Shown: in pieces, positions 10,101-18,191 of the stretch
Layout of the letters: every line of letters starts with the position of its first letter
Numbering within the stretch: the first letter of the stretch is position 1
Source of the DNA: Lachnospiraceae bacterium
Lineage (GTDB): Bacteria; Bacillota; Clostridia; Lachnospirales; Lachnospiraceae
Direction: 5' to 3'
Assembly: GCA_014804385.1 (NCBI GenBank)
Contig: JAAUZW010000004.1
Span: forward strand, 34,449-85,563
DNA length: 51,115 nucleotides
Position numbers and translations under genes: made by a program
The notes under the pieces: model-generated
What the model saw: the letters and a program-made list of their open reading frames with translations, nothing else
Told to the model about the DNA's origin: nothing
Databases searched by the model: none

Positions 10101-11030
10101 GATTATATCAGAACGAGTGTATTTCCCCTCCGGGATTGTTATATCAATATAATTGGAACCTTTCTGGCTTTCCACATAAAATCCAAGCCGGTCGTTTTCG
10201 TTCTCTTTTATGGTCAACGGAAATCCCGCACTAAATACAGTGGTGCCCAGCAGACTGGCGGAAGAACTGCCATCATAACGGTCAAAAAGAAGATAGGAAA
10301 GAGACCCGTCCACCGAAGCTATTTCCGTAGGCATCCCGTCAGCGCTTTCAAAATTCAATTTACAAATACCCGTCTCCGTAAATTCAAATACGAACCCGGG
10401 GTTAGGCGGCTTCATCCTTTCCAACGCGCTGTCAATCTCATCAATTAATTCCCGCGTGGTATAAGTGCCGGCAGGAACCGTAAGCGTATAATCTTTCGGC
10501 TCATAAGAATCGGGGAGATGGATATTCAGCTCATTTTCCCAGGGCGTAATGGTATGGAGCTGTTCCTCATTCCACTTTCTGTTTCCGCAGATTTGATAAT
10601 AGGAGCTTTCATGCTCTTCAAATACGGGCTGCTCATTAAACTCTGTTTCTCTATTGATACGGTCTATTTCTGTACGAAGCTGGTTAAATTCGGCATTCAA
10701 GGCGGCACGGTCAGCCTCTGTACAGGTTCCGTTCAGAGATTTGAGGGCCAATTCATTCATACGCTGCAGCATACTATGTACTTCATCCATCGCCCCGTCA
10801 GCAACCTGTACGAAAGAGATACCTTCCTGTGCATTGACCGTCCCCTGTATAAGACCGCGAATCTGCCGCCGCATTTTTTCAGAAATCCCAAGTCCTGCCG
10901 CATCGTCTGCAGCCCTGTTAATCCGATATCCGGAAGACAACTTTTCAGTTGACCGCTTATTCGCCTTGGAATTTATTTTTAAAAAATGATCGGCGTTCAT
11001 AGCGAGCATATTATTGTGAATGGATAACAT
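7191..11030 (-). CDS. Giant flagellin (1279 aa): canonical N- and C-terminal flagellin domains with a roughly 1000-aa repetitive insert
   Basis: N-term MLSIHNNMLAMNADHFLKINSKANKRSTEKLSSGYRINRAADDAAGLGISEKMRRQIRGL; C-term ISRIKEAITMVSSRRSTYGSIQNRLEHTINSNNNVIENTQASESAIRDTDIASESMEYAMNRFLMQSSQTILAQANQQANLVLNLLQA. Confidence 0.95.
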   Translation of the reverse strand: MLSIHNNMLAMNADHFLKINSKANKRSTEKLSSGYRINRAADDAAGLGISEKMRRQIRGLIQGTVNAQEGISFVQVADGAMDEVHSMLQRMNELALKSLNGTCTEADRAALNAEFNQLRTEIDRINRETEFNEQPVFEEHESSYYQICGNRKWNEEQLHTITPWENELNIHLPDSYEPKDYTLTVPAGTYTTRELIDEIDSALERMKPPNPGFVFEFTETGICKLNFESADGMPTEIASVDGSLSYLLFDRYDGSSSASLLGTTVFSAGFPLTIKENENDRLGFYVESQKGSNYIDITIPEGKYTRSDIIKEINNQLRTNYPELAGIVAKEYEDSCVQITGGNSVSIIGLKGNMFKLDQGASIKYSSVFYDNMQYGSSYSIPTSITGKAYYNASATDKIHLSSANNNNVLRFKINGADDYTEVTFEEKAGGYTISDIRDEINKQLKDKGVVATVGSTSMTLPSSSTGYTSYSMQYLILSTTLTGKDSSLEFDTTGDYGKAYNAIFCETNYLPYKENGHMAQVQGKAKLTGTITLPDDTLTFKVNDKNYTISGLGGDKSSSETLTKLQEYVDSNSDLAGKIKFGLDTSSRITISGLTDDIQKISFDDAQKNDTYKKLFEGTTTYTYTHTESYSPGKVPTPEGTTLIVPTESTATASIPAANRNDSIKIESGKNTITFLSPSWAGGQKSITLSPGTYSMADIAAQIDKQLKSLYGEYYSSITCSYENDGSNDVFKLTAMPKTDNEAGEYYIRFYYGSAWNAIAKSEPRVDNPSITEASKYIVDTRTAVSDKAKVTSSNSELTVTLGSGDNAVSGTVKIAEKEYSSREELQKAIQTAIDSNSDLKGKVTVDMISRFEEGRFEFAASQQISLSGSFYNDVLFTERSGDATKTQGSYGNFRPAYIIGRKDLTEEPVEIVKGANDEFIFDFTHPELNGDTGNVENKETTIKITIPEGTYTGDEIAALLQEKIQEKFKEENIEDVDIMVSVGGEKTDVVGAIDDKALQIKVIKKDGKEPLAGTYVVDGVRGSAAGFLFYKTTINPTATYITGSKDVSKGIIFKQGQNVLTFTADDTPYQYTFETNKHYSAKELADFLNDKFENGDDNGNTAPLVASIENGSLKIAHKALGAHTITDIGGSARSTLFLEEGGRNFREPIYLLVGAETKDLFEIPRTRVNSCSLAINSITISRPKYAEKAVSRIKEAITMVSSRRSTYGSIQNRLEHTINSNNNVIENTQASESAIRDTDIASESMEYAMNRFLMQSSQTILAQANQQANLVLNLLQA

Positions 11031-11086
11031 ATATTTGTCCTCTTCGACTTCTTTATATAAGGATGAAAAACGCTCTTACGCATATT

Positions 11087-11114
11087 TTATCGGCAGTTAT
11101 GGTCAATCACCTTA
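11087..11114 (-). promoter_or_regulatory. Sigma-D/FliA-type flagellar promoter upstream of the giant flagellin gene
   Basis: Minus strand TAAG-N16-GCCGATAA; -10 matches the GCCGATAA consensus exactly; about 57 nt upstream of the ATG. Confidence 0.75.
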
Positions 11115-11370
11115 CGATTGTTTCCCATATATCAATAATTTATCACGGTTTGTAATCGCATTCAAGTTTTTGTTTGCCAGGGTTATCGGTAAAAGTCAAC
11201 CGTTCCCCTTGTTTTTTCCCTTATCAGAGTTCATAATTACTCATAAGCAAGTGTAACGCTGTTTGAAGCCGGACACGATGTGTCTACATGAAAAAAACAC
11301 GCATTTCTCGCTTTGTGTCGTGTCATTTTCATCCGTACAACGGTATTCTGACATCGAAAGGAGGCCAGAC

Positions 11371-11889
11371 ATGGACCAGAGAAAAACAGGAAACTTTTTA
11401 AAAGACCTGCGAAAAAAGAAAGGTCTGACACAGGAACAGTTAGCGGAAGAGTTCAATGTATCTTCCCGGACTGTTTCCAGATGGGAAACCGGAAACAACA
11501 TGCCGGATCTGAGCATCTTAATTGAAATTGCAGATTTCTATGATGTGGATATCCGGGAAATTATTGATGGAGAAAGGAAAAGCGAGAATATGGACAACGA
11601 AACAAAGAATACTTTAAAAAAAGTGGCGGAATACAGTGATGCAGAAAAGAAAATACTGAAAAAACGCTTAATCAGCATGACATTGGGAACCATGATACTC
11701 CTTCTGTTTGCACTTGCGCTGGAGGCAACAAGCGGATTCGGCTTTATTCCGGAAAGGCCCTGCCAGAATATGAGCGATTTTGCCACCGGTCTGGCTTTTG
11801 GAGTATTGCTGATGAATATGCTGTATCTGAACGGTTCTCTGGAAAAGATACGGGCATGGAAGCTGGGTAAGCTCAACGCATCGAAATAA
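11371..11889 (+). CDS. XRE-family HTH regulator with C-terminal transmembrane segments
   Basis: MDQRKTGNFLKDLRKKKGLTQEQLAEEFNVSSRTVSRWETGNNMPDLSILIEIADFYDV, then hydrophobic helices; AAGGAGG SD before 11371. Confidence 0.88.
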   Translation: MDQRKTGNFLKDLRKKKGLTQEQLAEEFNVSSRTVSRWETGNNMPDLSILIEIADFYDVDIREIIDGERKSENMDNETKNTLKKVAEYSDAEKKILKKRLISMTLGTMILLLFALALEATSGFGFIPERPCQNMSDFATGLAFGVLLMNMLYLNGSLEKIRAWKLGKLNASK

Positions 11890-11926
11890 GACTTGGCACA
11901 AACGATATTGGGAAGGAACTAATGTA

Positions 11927-13393
11927 ATGAAAAAACTCCCCATCCTAAAAACAATCACGATTCTTATCATCTGCCTGTTATGGCTGACAGCATGCGATTC
12001 CTCAACAAATATTACCGCAGAGACTACCGTATTGCCGGAAGATGCGCCTGTAGAACAGAAATCTGTTCTACAGACATCTCCTGAACAGAAAACAGAAGAT
12101 TCTGAGATCCGCATCTATTTTCCATTTACCGGATCCATGGTAGAATACTCCCTCTCTCTTGTGCCGTCAAAGAAAGCCCCCGGACAATATGATCTGAGAT
12201 TATGCGATGCGTCTGACCGGATCGTGCAGCAGTTTCCTTGCGGCACATTGTCAGAACCGCTGGATTGTTTCTATGATGACTTGATTCGCGATTCTTATAA
12301 AGACCTGGAAATTTTCTCGGAGGGAAGCCAAACCGGGATTCTTGTGGTCTGGGATTGGAAGTCCGATCAATTTTGCGAGGATGTCATCGAGATTCCCCGC
12401 TACGATAAAGTGGTTGGGAATCACTTTATGACTTCCAGTGAAGACGCTCTGTCCAACCGACAGGAGAATCGTATTTATGAGGTATATGAAGGTGCGAAAA
12501 GTCCGGAGGAAATCCGTAGATGGACTTTACAGAAAGACACCGGTATACTTACCATATGGGATTGCATGGAAGAACAGAATATATTTGAAGGGAAAGTGGA
12601 GCTGGATGAAGAGAATAATGTGATAAATCGGGAATATTATGATCATCTTTTCTGGGGCGATACTTATTCGATCGGCAATGATCCGAAAACGCCAAAGATT
12701 TCTGTATGGGTCGCGTCCGAGACCAGTCACATGGAAGAGTATCCTGACCGTGAAACATTCCTTGCAAACTTTGGCTTTGCAGACAAATCTCCCATATATC
12801 AATATTTCAATGTCCAAAGTGATCTGGAGTTAGAGCTGTATCTGGATGAGGAGACCGGATGGGTCTGTGGCCTTCATCATTGGTATGGCTATACAAAAAA
12901 CCGAGAAAAGATTGATTCCCCTGATGGGTTTGCCCTTTGTTCTATAAGGGACATTGACTGGAAAGAAGCCGATCCTTTTGACCTGAAATCCGTGCAGGGA
13001 ATAACCGGCGAAAATCAAGTCACCGCCTATGAAGAAAATCTGGAGTATACAAAGGATAATAAACCGGATTATTTCGAGTCCAAAGGTGTCATTACCTGGC
13101 TGAAAGACGGTCATGACGGGGAAGACAAAGACAGCATTTTACGCATCAATTTTACCTATCGGGATGATGGGACCTTATTTTACCGCAGTTATAACCACAA
13201 TCCTTATATGTTTGGTACAGGCTGCATGAGTATGTACAGCTATTATGACGAAGCAGAAAGAATGGTTTATGAGTATGACTATATTACTCATGGCGCTCTT
13301 GATTTTTATTATATTTATGAGGGTGCAGGCAGAACGCCAAAATACTGCCTGCGATTAGATAATATGTACCCTGATATGATGCGATATCGGTAG
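11927..13393 (+). CDS. Putative lipoprotein of unknown function
   Basis: Signal peptide with lipobox: MKKLPILKTITILIICLLWLTACDSS. Confidence 0.75.
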   Translation: MKKLPILKTITILIICLLWLTACDSSTNITAETTVLPEDAPVEQKSVLQTSPEQKTEDSEIRIYFPFTGSMVEYSLSLVPSKKAPGQYDLRLCDASDRIVQQFPCGTLSEPLDCFYDDLIRDSYKDLEIFSEGSQTGILVVWDWKSDQFCEDVIEIPRYDKVVGNHFMTSSEDALSNRQENRIYEVYEGAKSPEEIRRWTLQKDTGILTIWDCMEEQNIFEGKVELDEENNVINREYYDHLFWGDTYSIGNDPKTPKISVWVASETSHMEEYPDRETFLANFGFADKSPIYQYFNVQSDLELELYLDEETGWVCGLHHWYGYTKNREKIDSPDGFALCSIRDIDWKEADPFDLKSVQGITGENQVTAYEENLEYTKDNKPDYFESKGVITWLKDGHDGEDKDSILRINFTYRDDGTLFYRSYNHNPYMFGTGCMSMYSYYDEAERMVYEYDYITHGALDFYYIYEGAGRTPKYCLRLDNMYPDMMRYR

Positions 13394-13404
13394 GAGTTAC
13401 TGTC

Positions 13405-13695
13405 ATGAAAAAAACTTTTGAAGAATCTGCTTTTGTATTTAGTGTTGTTGCGAGCTGCCTTCCCTTTCTCTCTGTAATACTATCCCTTTTTGACCCTGCC
13501 GAGCCATTCAGTCTTCTGATATTCTGGATCTCGCTCATGGAGGGCGCGCTTTTGGGCAGTGTTCTGGGCATTATAGCACTGATCTGTAACCGAAAGAAAA
13601 AAAGTATAAAGATAGTTATCCTGTCATTATTCCCTGTTATTGTCTTTTTTCTGGCTATGATCACAGATGTCATTTATTCGCACAATATGCCTTAG
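13405..13695 (+). CDS. Small multi-TM protein
   Basis: 96-aa hydrophobic ORF 11 nt after the lipoprotein stop; AGGAG upstream of the ATG. Confidence 0.6.
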   Translation: MKKTFEESAFVFSVVASCLPFLSVILSLFDPAEPFSLLIFWISLMEGALLGSVLGIIALICNRKKKSIKIVILSLFPVIVFFLAMITDVIYSHNMP

Positions 13696-13700
13696 TCATC

Positions 13701-14684
13701 CTACATTCTGAGCTGATACCCCAAAAGCATCCTCTGTTCCACGCTCTCCCCTGCAAGCATCCGCAATAGAAGCTCACAGGCTTTTCTGCCCAGCTCCTCC
13801 ACATCGAACCAGATCGAGGATACCTGGGGCATATGTTCCGCCAGAAATTCGCTGTCATAAAAAGACGCCACCTGCATCTGTCCCGGCACATCTACGCCTC
13901 TCCTCTGCAAAGCGTTCAGCACGCGGCTGCAGAGAAAATCGTCCATGGTCACGATACAGTCTGTGTCCTCCGAAAGCAGCTCTTCCACGATTCCATCTAC
14001 CATGTCCGCGTGAGTCACATTCAAAATAATCCGACGTTCTACTGACTTATTTGGTCGATTTTCAAAAGCATCCTGAAAACCAAGCAGACGATTCTTGGTG
14101 ACCATATAATTCTCATCGTCCCCAATCAGCGCGATCCGCCTTATTCCCCGCTCTAAAAGCTTTCCCGTCAAAGTTCTGCAAGCGGTTCTGTGGTCGTTGT
14201 CGATCTGCACCGCCGCGCTGTCCTCGGTGCTGCCAATAGCCACAAAAGGCACTTCGTTCTCCTGCAGATACTGCATCGGTCTGTCATCTATCAGGGTTCT
14301 TGTGAGAATCGCGCCGTCGATCTTATGATTGGTCACCGCACGTTTCAATTGACCAATTTGGTCATTCGCCACCATAGTAATAAGCACATCATAGTCTTTC
14401 TCGGAAGCTGCCTTGCTGATGCCGAGCATACATTTCTGAAAGAAAGGCAGATCTACAAGATGATAGTCCCCCGGCAGTACCAGCCCCAGATTATAGGTCT
14501 TATTCTGCGCCAGCCCTTTCGCCACCACATTGGGTCTGTAGTTATGGGCCTCTATATATTCAAGCACCTTTCCTCTGGTCTCCTCTCCGATCCTGCCTTT
14601 ACCGGAAATGGCCCGGGAAACGGTGGTCTTGGAAACGCCAAGAGCCTGTGCAATATCTCCTATTGTCAGATTATTTTCCTTCAT
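13701..14684 (-). CDS. LacI-family transcriptional regulator
   Basis: MKENNLTIGDIAQALGVSKTTVSRAISGKGRIGEETRGKVLEYIEAHNYRPNVVAKGLAQ plus a periplasmic-binding-like effector domain. Confidence 0.95.
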   Translation of the reverse strand: MKENNLTIGDIAQALGVSKTTVSRAISGKGRIGEETRGKVLEYIEAHNYRPNVVAKGLAQNKTYNLGLVLPGDYHLVDLPFFQKCMLGISKAASEKDYDVLITMVANDQIGQLKRAVTNHKIDGAILTRTLIDDRPMQYLQENEVPFVAIGSTEDSAAVQIDNDHRTACRTLTGKLLERGIRRIALIGDDENYMVTKNRLLGFQDAFENRPNKSVERRIILNVTHADMVDGIVEELLSEDTDCIVTMDDFLCSRVLNALQRRGVDVPGQMQVASFYDSEFLAEHMPQVSSIWFDVEELGRKACELLLRMLAGESVEQRMLLGYQLRM

Positions 14685-14706
14685 CTCACCTGTCCCCCCT
14701 TTCCAC

Positions 14707-14813
14707 GTCGCAGGATCGGCATCCTGCGACCAAAGAATTGCTTTGCAATTCTTTCTTAAATGTTACACTATATTGGCATCTGTGATTGTGATATAATAGA
14801 CGCATAGACTATG
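14707..14813 (+). repeat. Modular hairpin/promoter element, copy C
   Basis: GTCGCAGGAT-CGGC-ATCCTGCGAC, AAAGAATTGC-TTT-GCAATTCTTT, then ATATTGGCATCTGTGATTGTGATATAATAGACGCATAGACTATGCG; collinear with the reverse complement of copy A. Confidence 0.8.
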
Positions 14814-14883
14814 CGCAATCGGTTGTTCTGTCTCTTTCAGCGTACCAGATAAGACTTCCCTGCGCAACCATTACTTTAAAAAA

Positions 14884-14903
14884 TCGAGTGCCCGCGCACT
14901 CGA
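14884..14903 (+). other. Perfect 8-bp stem hairpin immediately upstream of the GH42 SD
   Basis: TCGAGTGC-CCGC-GCACTCGA, followed by AAACAGGAGGAAATCATG. Confidence 0.6.
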
Positions 14904-14917
14904 AACAGGAGGAAATC

Positions 14918-16981
14918 ATGAAAACAGACACTCTTCTCTTTGGCGCCGCCTACTACGATGAATATCTCCCTGAGGACCGCATCGAGATCGATATGGAAAT
15001 GATGAAACGGGCGGGAATGAACGTGATCCGCATTGCGGAATCCACCTGGAGCACCTGGGAACCGCAGGACAACATTTTTGACTTCACGCATCTGCACAGG
15101 ATGCTCTCCTGCTCCAAAAAACACGGCATACAGGTCATCGTCGGCACGCCCACCTACGCAGTGCCCACCTGGCTTGCTCGCAAGTACCCCGACATCATTA
15201 CGGAAACCCATCAGGGGCCGGGGCGGTACGGTCACAGACAGAATATGGATATCGCGCATCCTATGTATCTGAAGCATGTGGAGCGGATCATTCGCAGGCT
15301 GATGGAGGAGATTGCTCCCTACGATCATGTGATTGGATTTCAGTTGGACAATGAAACCAAATCCTACGACACCTGTTCTGTCTACGCGCAGGAAAAATTC
15401 GTGGCCTATGTGCGGACTCTTTTTCACGATGATCTGGATCTTCTGAACAAGGCATGGGGACTGGACTACTGGAGCAACCGGATCAATTCCTGGGAGGATT
15501 TCCCGGACGTTCGCGGCACCATCAACGGCAGTCTGGGCGCCGAATACCAGAAATTTCAGCGAAAGCTGGTGACGGATTTTCTGGCGATGCAGAGTGAGAT
15601 CGTCTCCTCCTATGCGCGCCCGGAACAGTTCATCACCCAGAATTTTGACTATGACTGGCGCGGCTATTCTTTCGGTTTACAGCCGGAGGTAGACCAGTGG
15701 GAGGCGGCCCGCTCCTTAACGGTGGCAGGCTGTGACATCTATCACCCCTCGGCCCAGGATCTGACCGGCAAAGAGATCTCCTTCGGCGGCGCCATTGCCC
15801 GCTCCTTGAAAAAGGCCAATTATCTGGTACTGGAGACGGAAGCACAGGGTAATCACGGCTGGCTTCCCTACCCCGGACAGCTTCGCCTGCAGGCTTTCAG
15901 CCATCTGGCAAACGGAGCCAACTCCGTGATGTACTGGCACTGGCATTCCATACACAATGCCATAGAATCCTACTGGAAAGGTGTTTTAAGCCATAATCTG
16001 CGGGAAAACGCCACCTACCGGGACGCATCCAGCATCGGCGCCGACTTCGCAAAATGCGGTACCCATCTGGTCAATTTAAAAAAGAACTGCCCTGCGGCAA
16101 TCCTTCTGGACAACGAGTCCCTGACTGCCCTGCAATGGTTTCCCACCGGCGGCGGTCTGGAATACAATGATATTTTCCGATGGCTCTATGACGCCCTCTA
16201 TGAAATGAATGTGGAATGCGATATTCTCTCAGAGGATGACATAGACTTATTTGGTCAATATAAATTGTTGATCACACCGGCTCTCTACAGTGTCTCCGAT
16301 GCCCTTACGCAGGCTCTGGCGCACTATGTGGAACAGGGCGGCGTTCTGCTCTCCACCTTCCGGACAGCGGTAACCGACAGAATGTTAAAGATTTATCACG
16401 ATGATCTGCCCCACGGCCTGACCAAAGTCTTCGGTATGACCTACGACCAGTTTACGGACGGCATCAACGTGGGTCTAAAAGAAATGCAATTCCAAAAAAA
16501 GACTGATTCAGTCAACAAAGACAGCATCTCAGACAACAGCCACTGCGTCCGCCGCTGGATGGAGCTTCTCCTCCCCGAAGAGGCGGAAACGCTGGCCTCC
16601 TATGATCATCCCCACTGGGGCAGTAACGCCGCCGTCACGGGAAACACTTACGGCACCGGCTATGCTGCCTATCTGGGCTGCTACACAGACTCAGAAACAG
16701 TGAAACCGCTGCTTGCGTTCCTCTGCGGGAAAGCCGGTATACTTCTTCCCGATGAGGTCTATCCTGTCATCGTCAAACGGGGCGTCAACGCCCTGCAAAA
16801 AGAGATCGTCTACTACTTCAACTATTCCGAAGATCCGCAGACGATCACCTACCACGGTGCAGACGCTGCCCTTCTGCTTACAGGCCATACCCCTTCAGAG
16901 CAGGTCCCCGTTTTGAAAGACGGCGATACCCTGACACTTGCCTGCTGGGATTTCATCATTCTGGAGCGTGCGCTATCCTAA
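14918..16981 (+). CDS. GH42-family beta-galactosidase
   Basis: MKTDTLLFGAAYYDEYLPEDRIEIDMEMMKRAGMNVIRIAESTWSTWEPQDNIFDF...IGFQLDNET; LacI regulator divergent upstream. Confidence 0.92.
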   Translation: MKTDTLLFGAAYYDEYLPEDRIEIDMEMMKRAGMNVIRIAESTWSTWEPQDNIFDFTHLHRMLSCSKKHGIQVIVGTPTYAVPTWLARKYPDIITETHQGPGRYGHRQNMDIAHPMYLKHVERIIRRLMEEIAPYDHVIGFQLDNETKSYDTCSVYAQEKFVAYVRTLFHDDLDLLNKAWGLDYWSNRINSWEDFPDVRGTINGSLGAEYQKFQRKLVTDFLAMQSEIVSSYARPEQFITQNFDYDWRGYSFGLQPEVDQWEAARSLTVAGCDIYHPSAQDLTGKEISFGGAIARSLKKANYLVLETEAQGNHGWLPYPGQLRLQAFSHLANGANSVMYWHWHSIHNAIESYWKGVLSHNLRENATYRDASSIGADFAKCGTHLVNLKKNCPAAILLDNESLTALQWFPTGGGLEYNDIFRWLYDALYEMNVECDILSEDDIDLFGQYKLLITPALYSVSDALTQALAHYVEQGGVLLSTFRTAVTDRMLKIYHDDLPHGLTKVFGMTYDQFTDGINVGLKEMQFQKKTDSVNKDSISDNSHCVRRWMELLLPEEAETLASYDHPHWGSNAAVTGNTYGTGYAAYLGCYTDSETVKPLLAFLCGKAGILLPDEVYPVIVKRGVNALQKEIVYYFNYSEDPQTITYHGADAALLLTGHTPSEQVPVLKDGDTLTLACWDFIILERALS

Positions 16982-17015
16982 AACAAAATCAGCCGGCTCT
17001 TGATCTTGCTTGGCC

Positions 17016-17456
17016 CTAAAACAGCCCCAGGAATTTCTCCTGAAAGGTAGAACTAAGTTCTTCATAGGTGGCATATTGCAGCTGCGCGCTGTCCCGGAAA
17101 CGGCGGCGCCATTCATCCCGAATGGCGTCCGCCAGAAGCACCGCACACTCGCTCTGCGTCAAGAGGATCGCCGGGAATACATAATAAATCATCATCAGAT
17201 TGATATCCATCTGGCTTCTGCCACGGATCTTTCCCCGCTTGGCAAAACGATGCTCCACCGCATCAGCCAATGCTGCCGCCGCCTGTGCTGCCGCCGCCTC
17301 CCGGTCTGTGGCCTGCTCCACCAGACCTGTCATCTCTGCAAGAGTCTCCTGATTTTTTTCGCGAAACTGTTCCATCCGCTCCTTATAAACTTTTTTCTTG
17401 ATGCGATACAGCATCGCCTCCATGTTGTCAAACATCATTCCTGCCTGTTCTAACAT
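17016..17456 (-). CDS. Hypothetical protein
   Basis: MLEQAGMMFDNMEAMLYRIKKKVYKERMEQFREKNQETLAEMTGLVEQATDREAAAAQAAAAL; 146-aa ORF after start correction. Confidence 0.55.
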   Translation of the reverse strand: MLEQAGMMFDNMEAMLYRIKKKVYKERMEQFREKNQETLAEMTGLVEQATDREAAAAQAAAALADAVEHRFAKRGKIRGRSQMDINLMMIYYVFPAILLTQSECAVLLADAIRDEWRRRFRDSAQLQYATYEELSSTFQEKFLGLF

Positions 17457-17544
17457 CGCTTCTTTCCTTTCCGTAATTTTTTCTTGCGCATCCTGTTCAC
17501 CTATGTTATAATGAGTCTCGGCGGTTTTCTTGTTACCGCATTGA

Positions 17545-17615
17545 AGGGGCATAGTTCAAAGGTAGAACAGTGGTCTCCAAAACCATCGATGTGGGTTCGA
17601 TTCCTACTGCCCCTG
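17545..17615 (+). tRNA. tRNA-Trp (anticodon CCA)
   Basis: AGGGGCATAGTTCAAAGGTAGAACAGTGGTCTCCAAAACCATCGATGTGGGTTCGATTCCTACTGCCCCTG; acceptor AGGGGCA/TGCCCCT, GTTCGATTC T-loop, anticodon CCA at 17577-17579. Confidence 0.95.
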
Positions 17616-17622
17616 TTATTAT

Positions 17623-17650
17623 GACCCGTGAGTCCGGCTCACGGGTTTTT
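17623..17650 (+). terminator. Rho-independent terminator after tRNA-Trp
   Basis: GACCCGTGAG-TCCGG-CTCACGGGT followed by a T-run. Confidence 0.85.
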
Positions 17651-17681
17651 CAGTATCATCTTCTAAAGCGAGGACTTACAT

Positions 17682-18191
17682 ATGGCTAAAAAAATCATCT
17701 CCATACTCGGTCTGACACTTATTCTTTCCCTGTCCGTCTGCGCCTGCGGCAGGGAAGCAAAGCCCCTTTTATCCGCAACAGATTACGATCTTGATGCAGA
17801 GACGGCAGAGACGATCCGGGGCGTCAAGATCGGCGATGACTCGGAAACTTTTCTGGCCGCCTACCGGGACTACGATATCTTATCCAGTATAAACGGCGGT
17901 GACTACCGGTTCCTTGCCGCGGAAGAGATTCCCTTTACCTCTCATCAGTTGACCACGATCCTGCCCTCCTTCTTCGTAGATGGCAGCGCCATCGAACTGG
18001 ACCGCTTCTGCGAAGAGAACGACATTGAAAAGGAGGCTCTTTTGTCCTTCCTGACCGATGAATCCTATCTGGAGACGCATACTGTGCTCTATCAATATCT
18101 CGTCTTTACCTGGGAAAACGGCAAGATCACTGACATCCGCTCCGAATCCATGGATTACAACCGGGACGGTTCTTACTATGAGGCGAACTGA
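17682..18191 (+). CDS. Putative lipoprotein
   Basis: MAKKIISILGLTLILSLSVCACGRE lipobox. Confidence 0.65.
   Translation: MAKKIISILGLTLILSLSVCACGREAKPLLSATDYDLDAETAETIRGVKIGDDSETFLAAYRDYDILSSINGGDYRFLAAEEIPFTSHQLTTILPSFFVDGSAIELDRFCEENDIEKEALLSFLTDESYLETHTVLYQYLVFTWENGKITDIRSESMDYNRDGSYYEAN

Noticed and set aside
7191-11030. Giant flagellin as a flagellinolysin (protease-bearing flagellin)
   Set aside because: No HExxH motif in the translated insert; the insert looks like repeated beta/alpha modules instead.
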